DNA from: an uncultured Clostridia bacterium
GTDB taxonomy: Bacteria; Bacillota; Clostridia; Christensenellales; Borkfalkiaceae
Assembly: GCA_944328445.1 (NCBI GenBank)
Contig: CALVHO010000021.1
Coordinates: forward strand, 1 to 35,014
Reading direction: 5' to 3'
DNA: 35,014 nt
In this document: one piece after another, positions 24,222 to 32,401 of the stretch
How the letters are laid out: each line of letters begins with the position of its first letter
Numbering within the stretch: the first letter of the stretch is position 1
Made by a program: the position numbers and the translations under genes
Notes under the pieces: model-generated
Database searches by the model: none
Seen by the model: only the letters and a program-made list of their open reading frames with translations
What the model was told of the DNA's origin: nothing

Positions 24222-25736
24222 TCAGATCTCGTACTGGCGGTAGGAGACCGCTTCGAGGATGTGCGCGGGGAGGATGTCCTTCTCCCCCGCGAGGTCGGCG
24301 ATGGTGCGCGCGACTTTGATGATGCGCGAACGCGCCCGCGCCGAGAGTTTGAGCTTTTCAAAGGAGAGGCGCAGGATGTCGTCGCAGCGGGCGGAGAGGG
24401 GGCAAAAGGCGCGCAGTTCGCGCTCGCCCATGTCGGCATTGACGCGCACGCCCGCACCCGCAAAGCGCTCGCGCTGCACCGCGCGCGCCTCCTCCACGCG
24501 CGCCTTGACCGCGGCCGAGCTTTCCCCCGCCGCGGCGGACGAGAGGTCGCCGTAGGCCACGGCGTCCACCTCCACCTGGATGTCGATGCGGTCCAAGAGC
24601 GGCCCGCTCACGCGGGCGCGGTACTTGTGGATGGCCGCGGGCGTGCAGGTGCAGATGCGTTCGCGGCTGCCGTAATTGCCGCAGGGGCAAGGGTTCATGC
24701 TGGCACAGAGCATGAAGTTGGCGGGGTACGCCACCGTGCCGCCCGCGCGGGTGACGGTGATGAACCCGTCTTCGAGGGGCTGGCGCAGCGCTTCGAGGGT
24801 GGAGCGGTGGTACTCGGGCATCTCGTCCAGAAACAGCACGCCGTTGTGGGCGAGGCTGATCTCGCCCGGGCGCACCGTGCGCGAGCCGCCGCCGCACATG
24901 GCGACGGTGGTGGCCGTATGGTGGGGCGAACGGAAGGGCCGCGCCGAGACGATGCCCTCCCCGCCGAGCACGCCCGCCACCGAATGGATCTTAGTCACTT
25001 CGAGCGCTTCGTCGAAGGTCATGTCGGGCATGATGGTGGGGATGCAGCGGGCGAGCATGGTCTTGCCCGTGCCCGGCGGGCCCACCAAAAGGATGTTGTG
25101 CCCGCCCGCCGCCGCCACTTCGAGGGCGCGGCGGGCCACGGGCTGGCCCTTGACGAAGGCGAGGTCGGACTTATACGACGCCGCGGCGGCCTCGTAGCGG
25201 GAGGACGCCACCGCGGTGAGGGGCGCCGAGCCTTCGAGATGGGCGAGCACTTCGCCCAGCGAATTTGCGGCGTAGACGGTGATGCCGCCGATATACGAGG
25301 CCTCGCGCGCGTTGCCCGCGGGGATGATGAAGGTGTTGAAGCCGCGCGCCTTGGCGGCGATGAGAAGGGGCAGGATGCCCGCCACGGGCCGCAGCGCCCC
25401 GCCCAAGGCCAGCTCGCCCAAAAAGACGATGCCCTCGCAGGAAACGCCGACGAGCTGGTCGCTCGCTTTGAGGATGCCGACCGCGATGGCCAGGTCGAAG
25501 CAGGAGCCCTCCTTGCGCAGGTCCGCGGGCGCGAGGTTGACGGTGATCCTGTTCACGGGGAAGCGCCTCGCGGTGTTTTTGATGGCCGAGCGCACCCGCT
25601 CGCGGCTCTCCTTTACGGCCGCATCGGGAAGGCCCACCACCTCGAAGGCGGGCAGGCCGCTGTTGATGTCCGTCTCCGCTTCCACGGGGACGCCGTCCAG
25701 CCCCGCCAGGGCAAAACTCGTAACTTTTGCGATCAT
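24222..25736 (-). CDS. comM: ComM/YifB-type Mg-chelatase-like AAA+ ATPase
   Basis: A 504-residue protein, the usual length. The N-terminal domain begins VTSFALAGLDGVPVEAETDINSGLPAFEVVGLPD, as in all YifB/ComM proteins. The AAA+ part has Walker A GPPGTGKTM and Walker B GVLFLDEMPEY. A zinc-type cluster CASMNPCPCGNYGSRERICTCTP and GPLLDRIDIQVEV follow. ComM is a hexameric helicase that aids branch migration during natural transformation. Start ATG 25736 with a GGGGGGAGG box only two bases away. It heads comM-dprA-topA; the link to dprA suggests a DNA-uptake role. Confidence 0.95.
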   Translation of the reverse strand: MIAKVTSFALAGLDGVPVEAETDINSGLPAFEVVGLPDAAVKESRERVRSAIKNTARRFPVNRITVNLAPADLRKEGSCFDLAIAVGILKASDQLVGVSCEGIVFLGELALGGALRPVAGILPLLIAAKARGFNTFIIPAGNAREASYIGGITVYAANSLGEVLAHLEGSAPLTAVASSRYEAAAASYKSDLAFVKGQPVARRALEVAAAGGHNILLVGPPGTGKTMLARCIPTIMPDMTFDEALEVTKIHSVAGVLGGEGIVSARPFRSPHHTATTVAMCGGGSRTVRPGEISLAHNGVLFLDEMPEYHRSTLEALRQPLEDGFITVTRAGGTVAYPANFMLCASMNPCPCGNYGSRERICTCTPAAIHKYRARVSGPLLDRIDIQVEVDAVAYGDLSSAAAGESSAAVKARVEEARAVQRERFAGAGVRVNADMGERELRAFCPLSARCDDILRLSFEKLKLSARARSRIIKVARTIADLAGEKDILPAHILEAVSYRQYEI

Positions 25737-25830
25737 ATCCTCCCCCCAAACGGGCGCGCCCGCGCGGGGCCGCGGCCCCGCCGCAGTTGCGGACTTGTCC
25801 CGTAAACGTCTGTACGTATGAAAAAATTGC

Positions 25831-25856
25831 AACACAAACGCCCCGCAAAGCGGGGC
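25831..25856 (-). terminator. Terminator of the GT39-like gene
   Basis: Minus strand: 7-bp stem GCCCCGC / GCGGGGC with a 3-base loop, followed by a T-rich but interrupted run (GTTTGTGTT). Located just after the stop at 25863. Confidence 0.65.
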
Positions 25857-25862
25857 GCAAGA

Positions 25863-28040
25863 TCAACGGTAGAAGCCGTTGCCGAGGATGCTCGTCCAGC
25901 CGAAGCAGGCCGCGGCCGCCGCCGCGGGGAACGGGAAGCCGAAAGTCATGGGCAGCGTCAGCAGGAAGGAGAGCAGATACAGCGCGCACAGCCCGCAGAC
26001 CACCGCACCCGCCGTGTTGAGGCAGGGAACGCCGAAGAGCTTTTTCTTCGCGCCGCCGTCGTGAACGTAGGCGGTGTAGAAGGCCAGCGGGATGAAGGCG
26101 AAATAGAACACCGAAAAGGGCAGGCTCATGGCCGCGCTCGCCCCGCCGAGGAAGGCGTACGGCAGCAGCGCGGACACCGTTCCCGCCAGCAGCACGGACC
26201 AGGCGCGCAGGATGAGCGCCGTGTGCTCGGTGGCGTAGGCCCCTTTCTTGCCGCCCGTGGCCGCGTAGAGGATGACGTACGCCGTCAAAAACGCGAAGGA
26301 GAGCAGCGCCGTGAAGGCCATGAAGATGTTGCCCTGCGCGTTCAGGGCGATGTACGAAGGTTCGGAGGCGCCGTAAAAGAGGGTCGCCCCTTTGAGCGAG
26401 ACCAGCCAGCCGAACGCCGTCGAGGCGTTGGCCGCCGAATAGGCGGTCACGTTGCCGAGGGTGAAGGCGTCCGTAAACGAGCGCCACAGCAGCGACAGCG
26501 CGCCGACGGTGCCCGCCGCGGGCGAAGGGTCGTAGCGCAGGGCGTACACCGGAAGCTGCGGCAGCCCCGCCAGGGCGTACACGAGCACCGTGCCCACGAC
26601 GAAGGAGACGAAAAAGAGCAGATAGATGAGCTTGCAGCGGTAGACGTAGTCTGCCCGTTCCTCGGCCTCGCGCGCGGCGAAGGCGTCGAGATTGGCGCGG
26701 ATGACCGCCTCCGACGGCTCGCGCGCGTTCTGCTCGCTCAGCGCGGCGCGGGCGGCGCGCACCTTTGCCGCGTGGCCGCGCGCGTGCCGCACGGCGCCCG
26801 CGACGAACAGCGCCAAAAGCCCCGCCGCCGCCACGACGGCTTTGGGGTCGCAGGCCACGGCCAGGGCGAACGCCAGCCCCGAAACGAGGATGTTCGAGGC
26901 CGAACGGACGGGGCGGGCCTCGTCGATGCCGAAGGCGAAAAAGCGGTACAGGAAAGCGAACGACGCCAGCAGGAAGAGGGCGAGGAAGGGATAGGAAAGG
27001 CCGAGTCGGCCGACGGTGAGCACCAGCCCGCCGCAGGCCGTGAGCGCGGCGAAGATCAGCGCAAACACCTCGTTTTTGCCCCTTTGGCCGCGTTCACGGG
27101 ACAAGAGCTCCTTCATGAAGCAATAGGCGAGCAGCACCAGCCCCGCCGCGGCGAACGCCGAAAAGAAGCGCAAACCGAAGGGGCTGCGCCCGAACACGAG
27201 CACGCCGAGCAGGGGCAAAAGCACCGCGAAGGGGCCGTGGTCGGCATCGGAGACGAAGGTCCCCTCCGGCACGCGGCCGCCGAGCAGGATGCCGTCGATC
27301 TGCGCGAGGGTGTACATCTCCTCCTGCGTGTAGTCGTGGTACGCCGTCACGCCCGTGTTGTACAGGTCGCCGTCCACGAGCTTTTCCACATCGCCGTACT
27401 TTTCCTGCGCGGCAAAATAGTTGCGGTAATTGGTGGACCAGGCGGAGGAATTGCCCGCCGCCTCGAAGGCGGCGCGGGCCTCGCGCTCGGTCACGTAGGC
27501 GGGGATGCGCTCCCCTGCCGTGTCCTCGAAGGCGATCTCGTTCACGAGCATGTCTCCCGAAAAAGAGACCTGCACGAGGCAGCGCGAGGCGGAGATCGAC
27601 GTCGAAGCGCCCGTGCGGTCGACGACGGTCACCCAGTTGTGGTTGGTGCGCGCCTCGGCGCCGCTTTCGGGGGCGTAGATGTTGTACAGCGTGACCTTGC
27701 CCAGCCCGTACGACGAGCTCCAAGACGTGGAGGACGTGCTGCTGCGCAGCGCCGAGCGGAAGGTGAGCGTGAAACTTTCCCCCGCGGGAACGCAGGCGCT
27801 GCCCACGTTGACGTGGATCTTGCCCAGGGTGGCGCCTTCGTTGTAATCGAGGTAAAAGACGACGCTGCGCTCCTCGGTGGCATAAAAGGTGCCGCCCGTG
27901 GAGCGCGCCGTACCCGCCGTGCAAAGCCCGGCGACGAGCACGGCCAGCGCCAGCACGAAAGCGGCCTTGGCCCACACCGAAAAGCGCCCGAAAAACGCCT
28001 TTATCTTTGGAAATTTAGGGCTCTTCTCCCGTACGATCAT
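25863..28040 (-). CDS. GT39/PMT-like polytopic glycosyltransferase with extracytoplasmic insert
   Basis: A 725-residue protein with an N-terminal helix (residues ~24-44), then an outside domain rich in Ser/Thr and beta-strand (about 50-180; discoidin-like in pattern), then a membrane part with about ten helices. The turn DADHGPFAVLLPLLGVLVFGRSPFGLRFFSA corresponds to the acidic first-loop region and helix that mark phospholipid-carrier-dependent GT-C enzymes (more often HPPL). Such enzymes move sugar from a polyprenyl phosphate to an outside acceptor. Start ATG 28040 with AGGGGAAAA upstream. A good promoter and a terminator make it a single-gene unit. The GtrB product at 6532 is a possible donor source; that link is a guess. 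Confidence 0.75.
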   Translation of the reverse strand: MIVREKSPKFPKIKAFFGRFSVWAKAAFVLALAVLVAGLCTAGTARSTGGTFYATEERSVVFYLDYNEGATLGKIHVNVGSACVPAGESFTLTFRSALRSSTSSTSWSSSYGLGKVTLYNIYAPESGAEARTNHNWVTVVDRTGASTSISASRCLVQVSFSGDMLVNEIAFEDTAGERIPAYVTEREARAAFEAAGNSSAWSTNYRNYFAAQEKYGDVEKLVDGDLYNTGVTAYHDYTQEEMYTLAQIDGILLGGRVPEGTFVSDADHGPFAVLLPLLGVLVFGRSPFGLRFFSAFAAAGLVLLAYCFMKELLSRERGQRGKNEVFALIFAALTACGGLVLTVGRLGLSYPFLALFLLASFAFLYRFFAFGIDEARPVRSASNILVSGLAFALAVACDPKAVVAAAGLLALFVAGAVRHARGHAAKVRAARAALSEQNAREPSEAVIRANLDAFAAREAEERADYVYRCKLIYLLFFVSFVVGTVLVYALAGLPQLPVYALRYDPSPAAGTVGALSLLWRSFTDAFTLGNVTAYSAANASTAFGWLVSLKGATLFYGASEPSYIALNAQGNIFMAFTALLSFAFLTAYVILYAATGGKKGAYATEHTALILRAWSVLLAGTVSALLPYAFLGGASAAMSLPFSVFYFAFIPLAFYTAYVHDGGAKKKLFGVPCLNTAGAVVCGLCALYLLSFLLTLPMTFGFPFPAAAAAACFGWTSILGNGFYR

Positions 28041-28102
28041 ACTTTTCCCCTGCCCGCGGGCGGCGGCAGCCGCACGGCGGGTCTTGTTACGTCTTATACC
28101 CC

Positions 28103-28131
28103 ATTATACCGCAAAACGGGCGGGCGGTAAA
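28103..28131 (-). promoter_or_regulatory. Promoter of the GT39-like gene
   Basis: Minus strand: -35 TTTACC (28126-28131), 17-base spacer, -10 TATAAT (28103-28108). It follows the terminator-type hairpin at 28161-28182 that ends the lgt-pyrR operon. Confidence 0.8.
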
Positions 28132-28160
28132 GCGATTTTCCCGCTTTTTTCCCGCAAACC

Positions 28161-28182
28161 GAAAAAAGCCGCCGAAGCGGCT
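28161..28182 (-). terminator. Terminator of the lgt-pyrR operon
   Basis: Minus strand: 6-bp stem AGCCGC / GCGGCT with TTCG tetraloop, then six T. It lies about 140 bases after pyrR; that interval also holds a longer GC hairpin (GCGGCCCCGCC / GGCGGGGCCGC, about 28238-28272) without a T-run. Confidence 0.85.
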
Positions 28183-28319
28183 CCCCTCTGCCGCACGCGC
28201 GGCTCCCCTTTGCCTCCGCCAAGGTGCGCGGAGGCGGCGAAGGCGGCCCCGCCCCGCGGCGGGGCCGCTTGCCCAAGCAAAGCGGGGCGGCCTTGCTTGC
28301 GGCAAAGCGGGCGGGCCGT

Positions 28320-28862
28320 TCAGCGGTCCTTTTCGTAAATGTACACGGCGTCCTCGCCGTCGGTCTCGGCAAAGCGCACGGCGATGCCCTCGCGGCGGGA
28401 CGTAGGCACGCTCTTGCCCGTGAAATCCGCCTTGAACGGAAGTTCGCGGTGGCCGCGGTCGACGAGGGCCAGAAGCTGCACCTTGGCGGGGCGGCCCAGC
28501 TGCATCACTTCGGAGATGGCGGCGCGCGCCGTGCGGGCGGTGTAGATCACGTCGTCGCAGATGAGCACCGTTTTCCCGTCCACCCCGAAGGCGATCTCGC
28601 TGCCCGAAAACTCGATCTCGGAGGCGGGGTCTTCGAGGTCGTCGCGGTAGAGCGCGATGTCGAAGACGCCGAAGGGCACGTTCACGCCCTCGATGGCGTC
28701 GATATCCGCCTTGATGCGCTGCGCGACGGTGACGCCGCGGGTGCGGATGCCGATGATGACGAGCCCTTCCGCGCCGTCGTTTTTTTCGATGACCTGGTGC
28801 GCCAGCCTGCGCAGCGTGTTGCGCATGCCCGCGGCGTCCATCAGCTGCCCTTTGATGTTCAT
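28320..28862 (-). CDS. pyrR: Bifunctional pyr operon regulator / uracil phosphoribosyltransferase PyrR
   Basis: A 180-residue protein of the PRTase fold. The PRPP loop is VLICDDVIYTARTARAA (about 99-115), with GIRTRGVTVAQRI as the first binding loop and LVDRGHRELPFKADFTGK near the end, all PyrR hallmarks. It binds pyr mRNA attenuators when UMP is high and has weak uracil PRTase activity. The start ATG overlaps the rluD stop as ATGA, so translation is coupled. It is the last gene of the lgt operon; no pyrimidine synthesis gene or PyrR binding loop is visible in the window, so it is detached from its usual operon. Confidence 0.96.
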   Translation of the reverse strand: MNIKGQLMDAAGMRNTLRRLAHQVIEKNDGAEGLVIIGIRTRGVTVAQRIKADIDAIEGVNVPFGVFDIALYRDDLEDPASEIEFSGSEIAFGVDGKTVLICDDVIYTARTARAAISEVMQLGRPAKVQLLALVDRGHRELPFKADFTGKSVPTSRREGIAVRFAETDGEDAVYIYEKDR

Positions 28863-29797
28863 GCCTTCCCTCCGGGCGCGGCGTGCTCCCCCGCCGCGAG
28901 GGCGTCCAGCACGCGCGCGAAATGCGCGGGCAGCGGCGCCGAAAAGGTCATGCGCTCGCCCGTGCGCGGGTGCGTGAACGTGAGTTCACAGGCGTGCAGA
29001 AGCTGCCCGCCGAGGTTGAATTTCTGTCTCTTCCCGCCGTAGACGGGGTCCCCCACGATGGGGTGGCCGATGTGGCGGCAATGGACGCGGATCTGGTGGG
29101 TACGGCCCGTTTCCAGGCGGAAGCGCACCAGCGTGTAGCCCTGCGGGTAGCGGTGCACCACCTCGAAGTTGGTGGCGGCGTACCGCCCCTTGCCCGCGGG
29201 CACGACGGCCATCTTCGTGCGGTCGGCGCTGCTGCGGCCGATGTACGTTTCGATGCGGCCCGCGTCCTCGGCGAACACGCCGTCGCAGAGGGCGAGGTAG
29301 ACGCGCGCGCAGCTCTTTTCGGCGATCTGCGCGGACAGGGAGAGGTGGGCGGCGTCGTTTTTGGCGACGACGAGCAGGCCGGACGTATCCTTGTCGATGC
29401 GGTGCACGATGCCCGGGCGCACCACGCCGTTGACCGAGCTGAGGCCGTTGAGGCGGTACAGGAGGGCGTTGACGAGGGTGCCCGAATAGTTGCCGTTGCC
29501 CGCGTGCACCGTGAGCCCCTGCGGCTTGTTGACCACGGCGACGTCCTCGTCCTCGTAGACGATCTCCACGGGGATGTCCTGCGGGGTGAGGTCGGGCACG
29601 CGCGGCGGGGGGATCTGCACGTCAAAAACTTCCCCTTGCGCCACGGGGCGGGAGGCCTTGACCGGCTCGCCGCCCAGCCGCACGTGGCCGTCGTCGATGA
29701 GCTTTTTGGCCGCCGAACGGGTGCAGCCGAGCGTTTCCGCCAAAAACACGTCCAGCCGCGCGTACGGCGCGGCGGCTTCGGCGCGGCGGCTATCCAC
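28859..29797 (-). CDS. rluD: RluD-family 23S rRNA pseudouridine synthase
   Basis: A 312-residue RluA/RluD-family enzyme. The S4 RNA-binding domain occupies residues ~12-62 (RLDVFLAETLGCTRSAAKKLIDDGHVRLGG), and the catalytic motif is HRIDKDTSGLL with Asp135. LETGRTHQIRVHCRHIGHPIVGDPVYGG is the third family motif. It probably modifies 23S rRNA uridines in helix 69, though RluD/RluC specificity is not certain. The start is GTG 29797, overlapping the end of lspA by eight bases. The lspA-rluD-pyrR order is common in Bacillota. Confidence 0.94.
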   Translation of the reverse strand: MDSRRAEAAAPYARLDVFLAETLGCTRSAAKKLIDDGHVRLGGEPVKASRPVAQGEVFDVQIPPPRVPDLTPQDIPVEIVYEDEDVAVVNKPQGLTVHAGNGNYSGTLVNALLYRLNGLSSVNGVVRPGIVHRIDKDTSGLLVVAKNDAAHLSLSAQIAEKSCARVYLALCDGVFAEDAGRIETYIGRSSADRTKMAVVPAGKGRYAATNFEVVHRYPQGYTLVRFRLETGRTHQIRVHCRHIGHPIVGDPVYGGKRQKFNLGGQLLHACELTFTHPRTGERMTFSAPLPAHFARVLDALAAGEHAAPGGKA

Positions 29798-30401
29798 GCC
29801 CGCCCTTATCCCCGCCCGCGGACGGGCTCTGCTCCCGGGCTGCCCCGCCTTGGGTGTGGCCGGGCTCCGCGGGACGGGCGGAGAGGTCCTCGGCGGCCGC
29901 CTGCACGGCGCTCTCCTCCTCCCGTTTTTGCTTGCGGAAGCGGAACACGGCGTCCTCGTCGACGAACAGCAGGGCCAGGATGAACATCACCACCCCCGCC
30001 GTGACGGCGAGGTCGGCCACGTTGTTGGAAAACTGCGTGAAGCCGAGGTTCATGAAGATGAAATCGCGCACGCCCTGTTCTACGCAGCGGTCGATGAGGT
30101 TGCCCGCCGCGCCCGTCATGATGAAGATGATGGAATAGCGCAAAAAGCGCTTGCGCTTGGGCATCTTCAAAAAGACGATGAGAAAGACCAAAAGCGCCAC
30201 GCCCGTGAGGGCGATGAGCACGGGCTGCGCCCACTCCTTGCCCGCAAAGATGCCGAACGAGATGCCCGTATTGAGCTTGATGGCCTCAAACCCGAAGATG
30301 TCCGGGATGAGCATGATCCCGTGCCCGAACATCGCATAGGCCGCGGCCTTGCTCAACTGGTCGAGCAGCAGGATGACAAAAAACCAAAATGCATACCACA
30401 C
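29790..30401 (-). CDS. lspA: Lipoprotein signal peptidase LspA with long C-terminal tail
   Basis: Aspartic membrane protease of 203 residues that cleaves the signal peptide of lipid-modified lipoproteins. Four helices; DQLSK at 14-18, NTGISFG at 44-50 (usually NTGAAF), catalytic Asp104 in GAAGNLIDR and Asp130 in NNVADLAV. A polar tail of about 45 residues (from 155, Ala/Glu/Gly-rich) extends beyond the normal family end. The start is GTG 30401 with AAGGAG twelve bases upstream. In the same operon as lgt, which performs the preceding step. Confidence 0.94.
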   Translation of the reverse strand: MWYAFWFFVILLLDQLSKAAAYAMFGHGIMLIPDIFGFEAIKLNTGISFGIFAGKEWAQPVLIALTGVALLVFLIVFLKMPKRKRFLRYSIIFIMTGAAGNLIDRCVEQGVRDFIFMNLGFTQFSNNVADLAVTAGVVMFILALLFVDEDAVFRFRKQKREEESAVQAAAEDLSARPAEPGHTQGGAAREQSPSAGGDKGGRG

Positions 30402-30417
30402 GATCGATCCAAACTCC

Positions 30418-30963
30418 TTATTCGTCCATCAGCCCGAGGTTGCGGCAGAGCTTTTCCAGGTCGAGCTCGCCCTTGGGGTTGAGCACCTCGTCGAGGTTGA
30501 AGCCGCTCTCCTCCTCCCCTTCGACGTAGCGGCCGATGACCGCCTTGGGGTCGAACTCCTCCCCTTCCTCGGGGGGCGTAAAGCCGGGGTCGCGGCCCAG
30601 CAGCGCGGAGAGGTTTTCCGAAAATTCGGCGTAGCGCTTGGCCTCGCGCGCGGGGATGAGCCCCTGCATCTGCGCGGCCAGTTTTTTCCATTTGTCTGCA
30701 AACAGTTTGAGGGTACGCCACTCCGTTTCCGCCGTCATGCGGTAGAGCTGCTTGATCTCCTCGCCCTTGCTCTCGGCGTCGACGATGGCGCGGCCCACCT
30801 TGCCCTCCCGCTCCTTGTGCTCGGCCAGGCTGGCGCGCAGGCTGCGGTTTTCGGCCGTGAGGCCTTCGAGCCTGTATTCGAGGCGGCGGATCTTGGTCTC
30901 GTACGCCTCGCGGATGCCCGCGATGAGCTGCTCGGTCTCCTTCTGCGTGAACTTTTTAGCCAT
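30418..30963 (-). CDS. Coiled-coil protein of unknown function
   Basis: A 181-residue soluble protein. Residues ~8-100 are charged, heptad-like helix (IREAYETKIRRLEYRLEGLTAENRSLRASLAEHKEREGK in segments), with a likely coiled coil at 20-60. The rest is acidic, with short motifs PPEEGEEFDPKAVIGRYVEG and FNLDEVLNPKGELDLEKLCRNLGLMDE that look conserved. No membrane segment or known enzyme motif. Its place beside lspA recalls DivIVA-type division genes found there in many Bacillota, but the DivIVA N-terminal motif is absent. The start ATG overlaps the pncB end by eight bases. Confidence 0.8.
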   Translation of the reverse strand: MAKKFTQKETEQLIAGIREAYETKIRRLEYRLEGLTAENRSLRASLAEHKEREGKVGRAIVDAESKGEEIKQLYRMTAETEWRTLKLFADKWKKLAAQMQGLIPAREAKRYAEFSENLSALLGRDPGFTPPEEGEEFDPKAVIGRYVEGEEESGFNLDEVLNPKGELDLEKLCRNLGLMDE

Positions 30964-32401
30964 TTTGCCCCCGTATCTCGCGCATGAGCGCGTTTTTCAC
31001 GTCATACAGCTTTTGCGACAGGTCCACCTTGTACACGTGCGGATTGTCGAGGCGGCGGTACTCGTCCCAGAACGTTTCCTTTTCCCGCCGCGCGTATTCA
31101 CAGACTTCGGAAAGCGAAGGCAGCCCGTACACGAGCTCGCCGCCGCGCAGCACGGGCACGGTGAGCGGGCGCACGGTGTAATCGGTGAAGGTGGTGCGCT
31201 TCCACGTCTCTTTGGGGTGGAACACCGTCAGCGGCTTGCCCTCGTCGATGCGCTCGCCGCGCACGCAGATGAGGTCCGCCTCGGCCTTGCCCGTCTTTTT
31301 GTCGTAGATGCGGAACACTTCCTTGAAGCAAGGATTGGTGATCTTGTCCGAATTGTCCGAAAGTTTGATCTTGGGGATCTCCTCGCCGCCCCGCGGCCGC
31401 AGGGAAGAGAGCTTATACACCCCGCCGAGAGCAGGCAGGTCTCCGCCCGTGATGAGCTTGGTGCCGATGCCCCACAGGTCGATCTTCGCGCCCTGGCTTT
31501 TGAGGGAGGCGACGGTGCGCTCGTCGAGGTCTCCCGAGGCGCAGATGACGGTATCGGGGAAGCCGGCCTCGTCGAGCATGCGGCGGGCGCGCTTGGAGAG
31601 GTAAGCGAGGTCTCCGCTGTCGAGGCGGATGCCCTTGGGTTCATGCCCCGCCGCGCGCAGTTCGCGGAAGACGCGGATGGCGTTGGGCACGCCGCTTTTC
31701 AAGGTGTCGTAGGTATCGGCGAGCAGCAGGCAGGCGTCGGGGAAGATCTCCGCATACGCCTTGAACGCCTCGTACTCGGAGGGGAAGTTCATGACCCAGC
31801 TGTGCGCGTGGGTACCCGCGACGGGGATGCCGAAGAGCTTGCCCGCCAGCACGTTGGAGGTGGACGAACAGCCGCCGATGACGGCGGCGCGCGCGCCGTA
31901 CACGCCCGCGTCCGGCCCCTGCGCGCGGCGCAGGCCGAACTCCATCACCGCGTCCCCCGCCGCCGCGTAGGCCACTTTGGCCGCCTTGGTGGCGATGAGC
32001 GTCTGGTGGTTGACGATGTTCAGAAGCGCCGTTTCGAGCAGCTGCGCCTCGGGCAGGGGCGCGCGCACGGTGAGGATGGGCTCTTCGGGGAACACGACCG
32101 TGCCCTCGGGCACGGCGTACACGTCCCCCGTGAAGCGGAAGCCGCGCAGGTACTCCAAAAATTCCTCGTCGAACAGTTCCAGCGAGCGCAGGTAGGCGAT
32201 GTCCTCGGCCGTAAAGCGCAGCGAGCGTATGTACCCGACGGCCTGTTCCAGCCCCGCCGCCACCGAATAGGTGATCAGCCCGTTGCGGCGGAAAAAGAGG
32301 TCAAAGGTCGCGACGTCGTCCTTTTTTCCGTTTTTGAGGTACCCGCTCATCATCGTGAGCTGGTACAGGTCTGTCAGGAGGGTGAGGTTGCGTTCACTCA
32401 T
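30956..32401 (-). CDS. pncB: Nicotinate phosphoribosyltransferase
   Basis: NAD salvage enzyme of 481 residues converting nicotinate and PRPP to nicotinate mononucleotide. Seen: [18 protein letters not shown] at the N-terminus, [24 protein letters not shown] and [24 protein letters not shown], then [24 protein letters not shown], all NAPRTase signatures. Start ATG 32401 with GGGGAGGAG upstream, overlapping the lgt end by eight bases. Its occurrence inside a lipoprotein-processing operon looks incidental. Confidence 0.95.
   Translation of the reverse strand: MSERNLTLLTDLYQLTMMSGYLKNGKKDDVATFDLFFRRNGLITYSVAAGLEQAVGYIRSLRFTAEDIAYLRSLELFDEEFLEYLRGFRFTGDVYAVPEGTVVFPEEPILTVRAPLPEAQLLETALLNIVNHQTLIATKAAKVAYAAAGDAVMEFGLRRAQGPDAGVYGARAAVIGGCSSTSNVLAGKLFGIPVAGTHAHSWVMNFPSEYEAFKAYAEIFPDACLLLADTYDTLKSGVPNAIRVFRELRAAGHEPKGIRLDSGDLAYLSKRARRMLDEAGFPDTVICASGDLDERTVASLKSQGAKIDLWGIGTKLITGGDLPALGGVYKLSSLRPRGGEEIPKIKLSDNSDKITNPCFKEVFRIYDKKTGKAEADLICVRGERIDEGKPLTVFHPKETWKRTTFTDYTVRPLTVPVLRGGELVYGLPSLSEVCEYARREKETFWDEYRRLDNPHVYKVDLSQKLYDVKNALMREIRGQNG

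Noticed and set aside
16170..28130. Very long open frames antisense to real genes (for example 558 codons at 16170-17846, 846 codons at 23265-25805, 770 codons at 25818-28130, plus strand)
   Set aside because: They mirror well-identified genes on the other strand (hslU, dprA/comM, GT39), have Arg/Gly/Ala-rich or His/Asp-rich low-complexity translations, and result from GC-rich third codon positions.
28183..28319. PyrR attenuator or binding loop near pyrR
   Set aside because: Only GC hairpins downstream of the gene; no PyrR recognition loop sequence was found, and the position is wrong for autoregulation.
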